This document shows, piece after piece, positions 1-8,309 of a stretch of DNA of 17,938 nt (position 1 is its first letter; every line of letters starts with the position of its first letter). The notes beneath the pieces were generated by a model. That model was given only the letters and a program-made list of their open reading frames with translations. It was not told the origin of the DNA and searched no databases. Source of the stretch: Candidatus Kappaea frigidicola. GTDB lineage: Bacteria; Omnitrophota; Gorgyraeia; JAGLLT01. The translations under genes and the position numbers were made by a program. The stretch is from contig JAVCCI010000068.1 in assembly GCA_030765555.1 (NCBI GenBank), forward strand, positions 1-17,938, given 5' to 3'.

Positions 1-176
1 GGAATATCTATATATATCCCCGCAGAAATCAATTTAACTTCTTGAGGATTTAAAGATACTTCCCCCTGGGTGTCTGCGTATAAATCCATTCCACTTGAAC
101 CAATACTCATATATTTTGGTAGTGGAATATCTTGAGTATTTTCTTTTCGTTTAATCTTTAAAGCTATTTTTTTCAT
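1..176 (-). CDS. dut: dUTP diphosphatase, N-terminal part (runs off the window)
   Basis: This is the first 58 codons of a gene that continues beyond base 1. dUTPase hydrolyses dUTP to dUMP and pyrophosphate, keeping uracil out of DNA and supplying thymidylate synthesis. The translated start shows the usual short basic beta-strand leader, then LPKYMSIGSSGMDLYA, which matches the family's first conserved motif (SAG-x-DL-x-A). It is followed by VKLISAGIYIDIP, matching the strand before motif 2. The ATG at 176-174 lies inside the end of pnp, in another frame, and overlaps it by 26 bp. An internal Met (codon 22) would delete the conserved leader, so the upstream start is preferred. It is the third gene after rpsO and pnp and is probably cotranscribed with them. 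The later motifs, including the catalytic Asp region, are not visible. Confidence 0.85.
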   Translation of the reverse strand, partial: MKKIALKIKRKENTQDIPLPKYMSIGSSGMDLYADTQGEVSLNPQEVKLISAGIYIDI

Positions 177-2256
177 CTTCAGATACTTGCTTAATGCTAA
201 GATTAACTCTTCCCATGTTATCAATTTCTACAATTTTAGCAACTACCACATCGCCAATGCTAACAGCATCTGAAACGCTCTTAACGAATTCATTGGAAAG
301 TTCAGAAACGTGAACCAAGCCGTTTTTATTTGGAAGTATTTCCACAAAGGCACCGAAGTTTTCAATGCGGGTTATCTTACCTTTATATAGTTTGCCAATT
401 TGAGGCACTTCAACTAATCCCTGTATACATTTAATAGCTTTATCACTGCTATCTGGGTCTATTGAAGCAATTAAAACTTTACCCTCATCATTGATATCTA
501 TAGAAACTCCTGTATCAGCGATTATCTTTCTTATAGTTTTACCTGATGGACCAATAACCTCTCCAATTTTCTCTGGTGGTATCTGGAGAGATGTAATTCT
601 CGGAGCGTATTTTGACAAATCTTCTCGAGCTTGAGAAATTGTTTCTGCCATTTTGCCCAAGATGAACTCTCTAGCTTTTTGGCTTTGCTCTAGAGCTTCA
701 GATATCATCTGCTTAGTTATACCGGCAATTTTCAAGTCAACCTGTATAGCTGTTATGCCTTTTAGAGTACCTGCAACCTTAAAGTCCATATCTCCACAAT
801 GATCTTCTAATCCGGCAATATCAGTTAATATTTTATATTTATCACCCTTTGTAATCAAACCAATAGCTATTCCGGCAACAGGACTTTCGATTGGAACACC
901 AGCATCCATTAAGGCTAATGAGCTTCCACAAACAGATGCCATACTACTGGAGCCGTTGGACTCAAGAATATCAGATACGATTCTTACGGTATAAGGGAAT
1001 TTATCATTAGATGGCATTACTACTCTAAGTGCTTTTTCAGCTAGGGCGCCGTGGCCGATTTCACGACGGCCAGGGCCTCGCATAGGACGCGCTTCGCCAA
1101 CGCTAAAGGCTGGAAAGTTATAATGGAGCATAAAACTCTTTGTTGTCGCCTCCAATAAGCCATCAACTTTTTGCCCATCAGAAGCTGTTCCTAAAGTAAT
1201 TACGGCTAAACTTTGGGTCTGTCCCCTGGTAAATAACCCTGAACCGTGAGTTCTGGGTAATACACCAGCTTGACAACTAATTTCTCTGACATCCTCAAAG
1301 CCTCTACCATCGCTTCTTTTACCTGATTCTATAGCTAAATCTCTGACGAACTTTATTTCTAATTCGTGCAAGGCTTCGCTGATATCACCTTCATTTACAT
1401 CGTTTTCGTCAGTAACTAATTGAGCTATTAATTCTTCTTTTAATGACTTTATAAATGCCTGCTTTTCTTCTTTAGTGTCTAGCTCTAATTGTTTTTCAAG
1501 CTTACCTTTAATTAAATCACTAACTTTAGCTAATAAATCTTCAGGGATTATATTAAGTTCAGGCTCACGTTTTTGCTTACCCAACTCACTAATCATCTCT
1601 TTTTGAAGAGCAATAATTTTTTCATTTACAGAATTACTAAGCTCTATTGCTTTTTCAACAATTTCTTTTGAAACTTGCTTAGCTCCGCCCTCTATCATAA
1701 CTGCACCTTTATCAGAAGCTGCAACTATCATGTCTAGTTCTGATTCTAGTGTCTCTTCGAAAGAAGGAAAAGCCTTATACTCACCATTAGCATAGATTAC
1801 TCTAACTGCCCCTATAGGCCCATTAAAAGGGATATTAGATATTGATAGAGCTGTTGAAGCACCTATTAAAGCTAAAATATCAGAATTATTTATTCCATCA
1901 CTGGATAATACTGTGGCAACTATTTGTAAAGAATTTCTAAGACCTTTTGGAAATAGCGGCCTAATTGGCCTATCTATTAATCTGGCACTTAGAATTTCTT
2001 TTTCACTAGGTCTACCTTCTCGCTTAAAAAAACCACCTGGAATTTTACCGGCAGCGTATCTTCTTTCTTGATACTCAACTGTCAGAGGCAAAAAGTTTAA
2101 ACCTTCTCTAGGGCTTTTATCCATAACAGCTGTTACTAAGACAATAGTATCGCCATAGCGGACAGTTACAGCTCCATCAGCCTGTTTTGCCATCAATCCA
2201 GTTTCAATTATTAATTCCTGATCATTAATATTAGTTTTAAATTGTTTTACAGTCAT
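151..2256 (-). CDS. pnp: Polyribonucleotide nucleotidyltransferase (PNPase)
   Basis: PNPase is a 3'-5' phosphorolytic exoribonuclease that releases nucleoside diphosphates from RNA and can act in reverse as a polymerase. It works in the cytoplasm as a trimer, often within a degradosome. The 701-residue protein has the full family length and order: a first RNase PH domain with the FFKREGRPSEKE RNA-binding loop (about residues 76-87), a helical linker, and a second RNase PH domain with ESNGSSSMASVCG (phosphate site) and DHCGDMDFKVAGT (metal and catalytic Asp residues). A KH domain (IGEVIGPSGKTIRKI) and a C-terminal S1 domain (GKITRIENFGAFVEI) follow. It begins 25 bp after rpsO, with AAGGAAAAT just before the ATG. 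The rpsO-pnp order is the classical bacterial arrangement. All key motifs are intact. Confidence 0.98.
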   Translation of the reverse strand: MTVKQFKTNINDQELIIETGLMAKQADGAVTVRYGDTIVLVTAVMDKSPREGLNFLPLTVEYQERRYAAGKIPGGFFKREGRPSEKEILSARLIDRPIRPLFPKGLRNSLQIVATVLSSDGINNSDILALIGASTALSISNIPFNGPIGAVRVIYANGEYKAFPSFEETLESELDMIVAASDKGAVMIEGGAKQVSKEIVEKAIELSNSVNEKIIALQKEMISELGKQKREPELNIIPEDLLAKVSDLIKGKLEKQLELDTKEEKQAFIKSLKEELIAQLVTDENDVNEGDISEALHELEIKFVRDLAIESGKRSDGRGFEDVREISCQAGVLPRTHGSGLFTRGQTQSLAVITLGTASDGQKVDGLLEATTKSFMLHYNFPAFSVGEARPMRGPGRREIGHGALAEKALRVVMPSNDKFPYTVRIVSDILESNGSSSMASVCGSSLALMDAGVPIESPVAGIAIGLITKGDKYKILTDIAGLEDHCGDMDFKVAGTLKGITAIQVDLKIAGITKQMISEALEQSQKAREFILGKMAETISQAREDLSKYAPRITSLQIPPEKIGEVIGPSGKTIRKIIADTGVSIDINDEGKVLIASIDPDSSDKAIKCIQGLVEVPQIGKLYKGKITRIENFGAFVEILPNKNGLVHVSELSNEFVKSVSDAVSIGDVVVAKIVEIDNMGRVNLSIKQVSEDEKNSFKD

Positions 2257-2281
2257 ATTTTCCTTACCAATACAGAATTAG

Positions 2282-2551
2282 TTATGTTCTGATTTTTAGT
2301 TTTGTTGTTAGTTCGTTATATATATCTAGATTCTGATTCTTGAGGTACTCAAGCAACTTTTTGCGTTGACTTACCATTTTAAGCAGGCCTCTTCTAGAAT
2401 GATGATCCTTCTTGTGGTCTTTGAAATGTTCTGTCAACTGATTAATGCGTTCAGTAAGTAATGCTATTTGAACACTGCTTGAACCAGTATCTTTATCATG
2501 CATTTTAACAGTCTCTATGACTGATTTTTTGTTCTCACTAGTCAATGCCAT
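2282..2551 (-). CDS. rpsO: 30S ribosomal protein S15
   Basis: S15 is a primary 16S rRNA-binding protein of the 30S platform and forms bridge B4 to the large subunit. The 89-residue product has the family's usual length and its hallmark helices: DTGSSSVQIALLTERINQLTEH, then KDHHSRRGLLKMVSQRKKLLEYL, which carries the conserved HHSRRGL RNA-binding segment. The start follows a very strong ribosome binding site (AAAGGAGG, about 10 nt upstream). A promoter-like element sits about 40 bp upstream, so rpsO probably opens an rpsO-pnp-dut unit that can be transcribed separately from the ribF-side operon. The leader from the predicted start site is only about 30 nt. An elaborate S15 autoregulatory pseudoknot is therefore not obvious, although the window cannot exclude one formed with the coding region. 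Confidence 0.97.
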   Translation of the reverse strand: MALTSENKKSVIETVKMHDKDTGSSSVQIALLTERINQLTEHFKDHKKDHHSRRGLLKMVSQRKKLLEYLKNQNLDIYNELTTKLKIRT

Positions 2552-2587
2552 TTAACCAACTCCTCCTTTTCAATTTAATATTCAGCT

Positions 2588-2616
2588 ATATTAACACACC
2601 GCTTTTGATTTGTAAA
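2588..2616 (-). promoter_or_regulatory. Sigma70-type promoter for rpsO-pnp-dut
   Basis: On the minus strand there is TTTACA (2616-2611), a 17-nt spacer and TAATAT (2593-2588). This is a near-consensus -35/-10 pair at ideal spacing. It lies between the ribF stop and the rpsO ribosome binding site, and the predicted start point is near 2581. No terminator hairpin with a T tract separates it from ribF, so read-through from the upstream operon is likely as well. Confidence 0.7.
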
Positions 2617-2634
2617 GCACTAAATACAATATTT

Positions 2635-3561
2635 TCATATATTTAAAAGATTTTTTGCCTTCTTCACATCAGCAGCTATAGCCCTTTGTAAGTCAGGTAT
2701 ATTTTTAAAATGACGCTCATTTCTAAGCCACTTTATAAAGTGAACCCTTACCCTTTTAGCTCTGAAATACCCTTTATAGTTAAGTAGATGAAGCTCAATA
2801 TGCCTTTTTCTTAACTCATGACTTACTGTAGGCTTGTATCCTATATTAGCCACAGCATGATATTGCTTATTTTTCGCTTGGACCATTACAGTGTAAACGC
2901 CCTCAGGAATTAGAACATTTTCAGATTCGCTTATATTAACAGTAGGGAAACCTATTTTCCTGCCAACTTGAGACCCCTTTATAACATTACCTTCAATAAA
3001 ATATTCTCTTCTGAGAAGTTTTTTGGCCTGATTTAGCTTTTTCTGTGCTAGTAATTTGCGTATAGAAGTACTATTGATTATTTCACCCGAAATTTTTAGA
3101 GGCTTAATAACTTTAAGTTTAAAATCATATTTTCTTGAGAGCTTATCAAGAAGCTTGCTAGTACCTTTGGCCTTATAGCCGAATCGATAGTCTTCACTGA
3201 CAACCATAGCCCCTAGATTTAATTTCTCTTTTAAAACTTTAAGAATGAAATCCTCTGCTTCTAAAAGGGCAAAACTATGAGAAAAATTAATTACCAGACA
3301 ATAATCAATATTCATTTTAGCTATTAATTCCAGGCGTTGCTGAAGGCTATTGATGTAGTATATTGGTTCCTTGTTCCATATCTTTTCCGGGTGAGGCTCA
3401 AAAGTGATTACTAAACTTTTATAACTCATTTTTTTTGCATAATCAGATAGATTTCTAAGAACTTTTCTATGTCCAAGATGTAAACCATCAAAAACACCCA
3501 TGCCTATGGCTGTCATCTTTTTGATTTTCTTTATAGATTGTATGCCATAAAAAACTTTCAA
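2635..3561 (-). CDS. ribF: Bifunctional riboflavin kinase / FAD synthetase
   Basis: RibF phosphorylates riboflavin to FMN and then adenylylates FMN to FAD. The 308-residue protein has the usual two-domain length. The N-terminal nucleotidyltransferase domain shows GVFDGLHLGHRKVL (residues about 22-36), the HxGH-type ATP-binding motif, followed by TFEPHPEKIW and a SEDYRFGYKAKG segment. The C-terminal riboflavin kinase domain shows VIKGSQVGRKIGFPTVNI, the conserved GFPTxN signature, then GVYTVMV and VANIGYKPT. The start codon overlaps the truB stop by 4 bp (ATGA), so the two are translationally coupled. It is the last gene of the rbfA-nrnA-truB-ribF run. The riboflavin it uses is made by the rib operon at the other end of the window. 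Confidence 0.97.
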   Translation of the reverse strand: MKVFYGIQSIKKIKKMTAIGMGVFDGLHLGHRKVLRNLSDYAKKMSYKSLVITFEPHPEKIWNKEPIYYINSLQQRLELIAKMNIDYCLVINFSHSFALLEAEDFILKVLKEKLNLGAMVVSEDYRFGYKAKGTSKLLDKLSRKYDFKLKVIKPLKISGEIINSTSIRKLLAQKKLNQAKKLLRREYFIEGNVIKGSQVGRKIGFPTVNISESENVLIPEGVYTVMVQAKNKQYHAVANIGYKPTVSHELRKRHIELHLLNYKGYFRAKRVRVHFIKWLRNERHFKNIPDLQRAIAADVKKAKNLLNI

Positions 3562-4247
3562 AGTTTAATTATCTCCCTTAACAACTCTTCTTCCGTCATG
3601 CCCTTAAGTTGATCTAATTTAATAGCTCGCTTAATGTCAAATGGTTCAGACATTGTCCTTCTTAACTGCCACACGCAACCCCCACAATTAAGTTTTTTAC
3701 CAATATCTCGACATAATGACCTAATATATGTACCCTTTGAGCATTTTACAGCCATTACTACATAAGGCAACTCAATCTTCTCAATATCTATATTGTAAAT
3801 ATTAACTAACCTTTCCGGCAAGGCAAACTCTTTTCCCTGCCTAGCAAGCTCATATAATTTTTTGCCATTAATTTTGACAGCTGAATATCTAGGGACGGCT
3901 TGAAGAATCTCTCCTTGGAAAGTTTTGATAGTTTTTGAGATTTTTTCTTTGCTTAATTCTGCAGCTAACTTATCAAGGGGATGATTTTCTATTTCCTTAC
4001 CTTCTCTATCATCAGTATCAGTTGCTATCCCCAAGCGACATTCTACGTGATAAGCTTTGGCAGCATTTAAAAAAGTATTTGATTTCTTTGTTGCCTGTCC
4101 TAATAAAAGCACTAAAAGGCCGGTTGCAGCCGGATCAAGTGTTCCCGCATGCCCAACCTTTTTTATTTTAAATCTCTTGCGAACTAAGGCGACTACATCA
4201 TGGGACGTTATGTCTTGAGGCTTATCAATGAGTAAGACACCGTTCAT
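3558..4247 (-). CDS. truB: tRNA pseudouridine-55 synthase
   Basis: TruB converts U55 to pseudouridine in the T loop of elongator tRNAs and acts as a tRNA folding chaperone. The catalytic motif GHAGTLDPAATGLL is present with the nucleophile at Asp38. Other family blocks are GVLLIDKPQDITSHD at the N terminus, VPRYSAVKINGKKLYELARQG, and the late KGTYIRSLCRDIGKKL / LRRTMSEPF region. At 229 residues it is shorter than the roughly 300-residue enterobacterial enzyme. It appears to end soon after the catalytic domain, with little or no C-terminal PUA domain, which is common in compact TruB versions. It overlaps nrnA upstream and ribF downstream by 4 bp each. Confidence 0.96.
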   Translation of the reverse strand: MNGVLLIDKPQDITSHDVVALVRKRFKIKKVGHAGTLDPAATGLLVLLLGQATKKSNTFLNAAKAYHVECRLGIATDTDDREGKEIENHPLDKLAAELSKEKISKTIKTFQGEILQAVPRYSAVKINGKKLYELARQGKEFALPERLVNIYNIDIEKIELPYVVMAVKCSKGTYIRSLCRDIGKKLNCGGCVWQLRRTMSEPFDIKRAIKLDQLKGMTEEELLREIIKL

Positions 4248-5206
4248 TTTTTCAGTCCCGCTTTAATCTTACTAACAATTTGCTTTTCAGCTTGTTTTAA
4301 GCTACCTTTGATAACACAGCCGCTAGCTTGTTTGTGTCCGCCACCACCAAAAACAGCTGCAATTGCATTTACATCTACAACCTTATCAGACCTTAAGCTA
4401 ATTTTTACTTTTCCTTTACCTATCTCCCTTATTAAAACAGCCACCTTAACTGATTTTATGCTTTTGGGAAAATTTACAAATTCTTCAGTATCTTCGGGGA
4501 GAGTTTTTGTTTGCTTAAACATATTTAGGCTAATCTGCATAACTCCGATTTTGCCATCATGATACAGCCTAAGATTTTTAAGAGCTAATCCAAGGAGCTG
4601 TAAACGATTCAATGATGAATTTTGATTAATTTTTTTTGAGATATCATGAGCATTAGCTCCAGCCTGAAGAAGCTTACTGGCAACTAACAATGATTTTGAG
4701 TTAGTATTAGGATGCCTGAAAAAACCAGTATCTGTAGCAACACCTACATACAAAAGCTTAGCCAGGGCTTTATCAATCTTCTGATTCATTTTAAGACATA
4801 AATCATATATAATCTCAGCACATGATGCTGCCTTGCAATCTTTTAAATTTACAGATCCGGCATGCTTTGGTCCAGGGTGATGGTCAATATATATTTTTAA
4901 TTGATTGGTTATCAACCTTGAAGGAGCACCAACTCTATCTAATGTTGGGCAATCTATAATTAGCACAGCATCAAACTCTATTTTTGTTTTACTTGTTACA
5001 ACTTTTATCCTATTAATATCAGGTAAAAAGTTATACACTGTAGGAGGAGTGCTTTGGGCATACAAATAAACAGTTTTTTTTAATCTTTTTAATATTTTCC
5101 CTAGAGCCAATTGACAACCCAAAGCATCGCCGTCCGGGTTGACATGGGTTACAACTAAAAATGATTTATTTTTCTTAAGCGCATTTATAACAGCGTTTTT
5201 ACTCAT
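4244..5206 (-). CDS. nrnA: DHH-family phosphoesterase, NrnA-like (nanoRNase / pAp phosphatase)
   Basis: Members of this family degrade short oligoribonucleotides (2-5 nt) to mononucleotides, and many also dephosphorylate pAp. The 320-residue protein has the complete DHH/DHHA1 pattern: HVNPDGDALG (metal ligands around residues 21-27), IIDCPTLDRVG (Asp85), IYIDHHPGP (DHH at 108-110), GVATDTGFFRH, and the C-terminal substrate-binding FGGGGHKQASGC. It overlaps rbfA by 8 bp and truB by 4 bp. The rbfA-nrnA-truB-ribF order is conserved across many bacteria. Within an operon that also feeds PNPase, finishing off PNPase-resistant short RNA products is a natural role. The choice between nanoRNase and pAp phosphatase activity cannot be made from sequence alone. 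Confidence 0.92.
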   Translation of the reverse strand: MSKNAVINALKKNKSFLVVTHVNPDGDALGCQLALGKILKRLKKTVYLYAQSTPPTVYNFLPDINRIKVVTSKTKIEFDAVLIIDCPTLDRVGAPSRLITNQLKIYIDHHPGPKHAGSVNLKDCKAASCAEIIYDLCLKMNQKIDKALAKLLYVGVATDTGFFRHPNTNSKSLLVASKLLQAGANAHDISKKINQNSSLNRLQLLGLALKNLRLYHDGKIGVMQISLNMFKQTKTLPEDTEEFVNFPKSIKSVKVAVLIREIGKGKVKISLRSDKVVDVNAIAAVFGGGGHKQASGCVIKGSLKQAEKQIVSKIKAGLKK

Positions 5207-5579
5207 CTATATTCTCCTCGCGTGGCTCAGATTTGATTTTATCAAATAATTTATCAATTTTTTGTAATTCCTCAACTGTATCATCTTTGTAAAAATATAA
5301 TTCGGGTGTAAATCGTAATTTTGTTCTTTGAGATAAAATCTTTTTTATGGGTTTAACTGATGCCTTGAGAGCTTTGAGGGCTTTTTTATCATCTTCATTG
5401 CCGATAAAACTCACATAAACTTTTGCTTGCCTTAGGTCCGGACTAGCCTTAATATTTGTAATAGTTATAATACCGATTTCAGGTGAATGAATTTCAGGTG
5501 AATTAATTTTATGTTGAATAATCCAACTTAATTCTTCCCTTAAGAGTTTGTTCATTCTATCCATTCTTAACTTAGACAT
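5199..5579 (-). CDS. rbfA: Ribosome-binding factor A
   Basis: RbfA binds maturing 30S subunits near the 16S rRNA central pseudoknot and is needed for efficient 5'-end processing, particularly in the cold. The 126-residue protein is typical: an N-terminal RMDRMNKLLREELSWIIQ helix, a KH-like core IGIITITNIKASPDLRQAKVYVSFIG carrying the conserved SPDLRxAKVYVS motif, and LRFTPELYFYKDDTVE towards the end. It overlaps the upstream fusion gene and the downstream nrnA by 8 bp each. In most bacteria rbfA follows infB. Here the gene immediately upstream is the DHH-CBS-nucleotidyltransferase fusion, and infB is not in the window. Confidence 0.96.
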   Translation of the reverse strand: MSKLRMDRMNKLLREELSWIIQHKINSPEIHSPEIGIITITNIKASPDLRQAKVYVSFIGNEDDKKALKALKASVKPIKKILSQRTKLRFTPELYFYKDDTVEELQKIDKLFDKIKSEPREENIDE

Positions 5580-8214
5580 TTTTCTGTATTTTCCTTTTTT
5601 TAATCAGAAGTTTAGTAAGCTCATCAAGCTCCTGCTTCTTGGTTTTTAAACCCTTATCCATTTTTATGTATAATAATTTATTCATTATTTTACCATAATC
5701 TGGCGATGGATTTAAGCCCATTTTTTTTATATCATTACCACTAATTTTAAGCTTAATTTCGCAATAACTGGTAATATATTTTTTTATACCACATTTCACC
5801 GCTTGACTATCTGTCTTAGCCATTAAGACCAGCAAAGCCTCAGTGGATGATCCATGAAGCATTTTATAAACACAACTCGCATACGTTGATTTTTTTATTT
5901 TCTTAATATTGTTTTCTATCTTTATCGAATTTAGATTATACCATCTAATGATTTTTTTATCGCTATTAGATATGACTAGCCTAGTGGTTACCTTATTTAT
6001 TTCATTTTTAGTAAGCTTATCTAAAAGATAAATAAAATAAACTAACCAATTTTTAAGGGGTTCCTGATAAACATTTTTGTGCCAATCTATGCATTCAGAA
6101 ACTCTCCTTAATGCCTTCATGTCTTTACTCATCAGCTTCAATCTTGGGTGGATAAAGCGTAGCTCGTGAAGTTGCTGCATGCGAATAATTCCCTTTTGAG
6201 GGTTTTTTTCTGAGAGTATGGCAATAAGCTCATCACGGATTCGTTCCCCCGCGATTCTTAAAAACATATCCATATCAACCGCTGTTTTTATGAGATGTTC
6301 TGTTTGTGAATCAATTTTAAAATTATATCTTTGCTCAAATTTCACAGCTCTAAAAATTCGTGTCGGATCTTCTACAAAACTTAGATTATGCAAAACTCGT
6401 ATTTTTTTTTCATTAATATCTTTTTGACCACCGTAAAAATCTATCAGCTTAGCAAAGCTATCCTTATTCAGGCCCATAGCCATTGCGTTGATAGTGAAAT
6501 CTCTTCTTGATAAATCATTACTGATATTACTGAATTGGACGGTTGGTAAAGCAGCTGGATATTCATAGAATTCTGTTCTTGCAGTAGCCAGGTCGATCCT
6601 AAAACCATTTTTCATTATTAAAATAGCTGTGCCGAAACGCTTATGTATAACCAGAGTGCATTTTAATTTTTTCTTTAAAATTTTAGCAAATTCAATAGCA
6701 TGTTCTTCAACTACTAAGTCTATATCTAAATTTTTATAATTTAAGATTAAATCTCTAATAAAACCACCTGCAACATAAAGACGGTAGCCTTCTTTATCTG
6801 CTATTCTAGAAATAGAGATTAAAAGCTTATAAATTTGAGAAGGCAAAACTTTCTTAATGCGTTTGGATAAGTCCTTTAAGCTATTTTTTATTTCTAAATT
6901 ATTTGATCGACCAATAACCGTGTGCCCCATATTTTTATGCAAGACTCTTAAAATGTCTCTTCTGGTTACAATGCCAACTAATTCACCTTTTTTTGCTATG
7001 GGAATGCGGCCTATATCATTATCAAATATCCTTTTCTGAATATCTAAAAGACTTGCTTTTTCGTTTAGAGTAATAATATTTTTAGACATATAACCTTTAA
7101 TTCGTGAATGACCTAAACCGTGAAAAACAGCTTTATCAACATCCCCTCGCGTTATAAGCCCTATAATTTTATTATTTTTTAGAATGGGTACACCGCCGAT
7201 ATTGAATTTACTCATTAAATCACGTGCTTCATCTACTGTGGCCTCAGCTTCGAGAGTTTTAACCGGATAACTCATAATATCTTTTGCAGATGGCTCGGGT
7301 TTTAAATGAGCTTTTATAAGTTCAATAATCTTTTTCTCTACATTTATAATGCTGTATCCTCGAATAACACAGGATGATGCAGAAGCATGCCCTCCCCCTC
7401 CAAAAAATGAAGCAATTTTATCTACATTAATATATGGGATCCTGCTTCTGGCTAGCATTTGTATTTTTTTACCAATTTTCACCAATACAAATATTACATT
7501 AAAATTTTCAATATCAATCAAACGATGAGTTAGGATTGCTAAATCAGGAATATAACCATCATGCTTCATGGAAGCAATTGCAATATTTACTCCATTAACA
7601 TCAAATGTTTTGGTTTGCTGGATAAGTTTAACCAAAAGGTCTAGCTCATCTTCGGATAGCTGGCGATTAAGATAGTGAGACACAAGATTTAAATTTAGAC
7701 CTCTGCTGTAAAGATAGGAAACCATGTCAATGTCTTCCTGGGTAGTGGTTCTAAAGGTGAGACAACCAGTGTCCTCATAAATACCAAGACCGAAGATTGT
7801 GGCCTCAAGCGGATTAATTTTTATTTTTTTCTTAATTATTAATTTTAAAAAAATTGTTGCAGTGGCTCCAACGAAGAATCTATATTCCTTATCAGCTTTA
7901 ATATCTTCACTTGTCGGTGGATGATGGTCAAATATATGAACTACTATTTTTTTATTTTTTAAAGCTTCGGCAGCCTTTCCTATGCGGCTTTTTAAACTAG
8001 TATCAACAATAATAAGCCGACTAACTTTTGAAAAATCAAAGTGTCTCTCATCCTTCAATTTAAATATATCCTGATATAGCGAAAGGAATTTTACAACTTG
8101 TCTTTCGGGAGTTCTAGGTAGAATTAATTCAGCCTCAGGATAAATCTTTTTTGCAGCAATTAATGATGCTAAAGAATCAAAATCACCTGAGGTATGCGCA
8201 ACTATTAAATCCAT
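5572..8214 (-). CDS. DHH - CBS pair - tRNA nucleotidyltransferase (CCA/A-adding) fusion protein
   Basis: This 880-residue multidomain protein has three parts. Residues 1-300 are a DHH/DHHA1 phosphoesterase: HTSGDFDS, VDTS at 70-73, DHH at 96-98, YEDTG, and GGGGH at 272-276. Residues about 310-425 are two CBS domains (MSYPVKTLEAEATVDEA, MSKNIITLNEKASLLD). Residues about 460-880 are a class II nucleotidyltransferase with RLYVAGGFIRDLIL, DID at 497-499, RRDFTINAMA at 570-579, and EDPTRIFRAVKF at 615-626. The last part adds or repairs the tRNA 3' CCA, or only its terminal A. An adenylate-sensing CBS pair and a DHH module are known fused to such enzymes in some phyla. The start is placed at 8214 because GGGAGAA lies 9 nt upstream. 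An ATG at 8265 would add 17 residues encoded from repeat-like DNA. Both catalytic modules look intact. The exact nucleotide specificity is uncertain. Confidence 0.92.
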   Translation of the reverse strand: MDLIVAHTSGDFDSLASLIAAKKIYPEAELILPRTPERQVVKFLSLYQDIFKLKDERHFDFSKVSRLIIVDTSLKSRIGKAAEALKNKKIVVHIFDHHPPTSEDIKADKEYRFFVGATATIFLKLIIKKKIKINPLEATIFGLGIYEDTGCLTFRTTTQEDIDMVSYLYSRGLNLNLVSHYLNRQLSEDELDLLVKLIQQTKTFDVNGVNIAIASMKHDGYIPDLAILTHRLIDIENFNVIFVLVKIGKKIQMLARSRIPYINVDKIASFFGGGGHASASSCVIRGYSIINVEKKIIELIKAHLKPEPSAKDIMSYPVKTLEAEATVDEARDLMSKFNIGGVPILKNNKIIGLITRGDVDKAVFHGLGHSRIKGYMSKNIITLNEKASLLDIQKRIFDNDIGRIPIAKKGELVGIVTRRDILRVLHKNMGHTVIGRSNNLEIKNSLKDLSKRIKKVLPSQIYKLLISISRIADKEGYRLYVAGGFIRDLILNYKNLDIDLVVEEHAIEFAKILKKKLKCTLVIHKRFGTAILIMKNGFRIDLATARTEFYEYPAALPTVQFSNISNDLSRRDFTINAMAMGLNKDSFAKLIDFYGGQKDINEKKIRVLHNLSFVEDPTRIFRAVKFEQRYNFKIDSQTEHLIKTAVDMDMFLRIAGERIRDELIAILSEKNPQKGIIRMQQLHELRFIHPRLKLMSKDMKALRRVSECIDWHKNVYQEPLKNWLVYFIYLLDKLTKNEINKVTTRLVISNSDKKIIRWYNLNSIKIENNIKKIKKSTYASCVYKMLHGSSTEALLVLMAKTDSQAVKCGIKKYITSYCEIKLKISGNDIKKMGLNPSPDYGKIMNKLLYIKMDKGLKTKKQELDELTKLLIKKRKIQKNV

Positions 8215-8255
8215 ATATATTTTTTCTCCCTGCTTTTTAAATATGCACCTTTTAT

Positions 8256-8290
8256 GTTGGTTCATGGCTCATGGCTGTTAGCTCATAGAG
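8256..8290. repeat. Heptad tandem repeat (NNNNGCT phase)
   Basis: On the plus strand, 7-bp units ending in GCT occur in perfect register: CATGGCT (8263-8269), CATGGCT (8270-8276) and GTTAGCT (8277-8283), flanked by degenerate units on both sides. The phase and GCT ending match the larger heptad array at 12210-12275. The repeat lies just upstream of the ribosome binding site of the fusion gene and supplies the extra codons of the longer, rejected reading frame. Confidence 0.6.
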
Positions 8291-8309
8291 GCCTTGATTA
8301 AGTGTAAGC

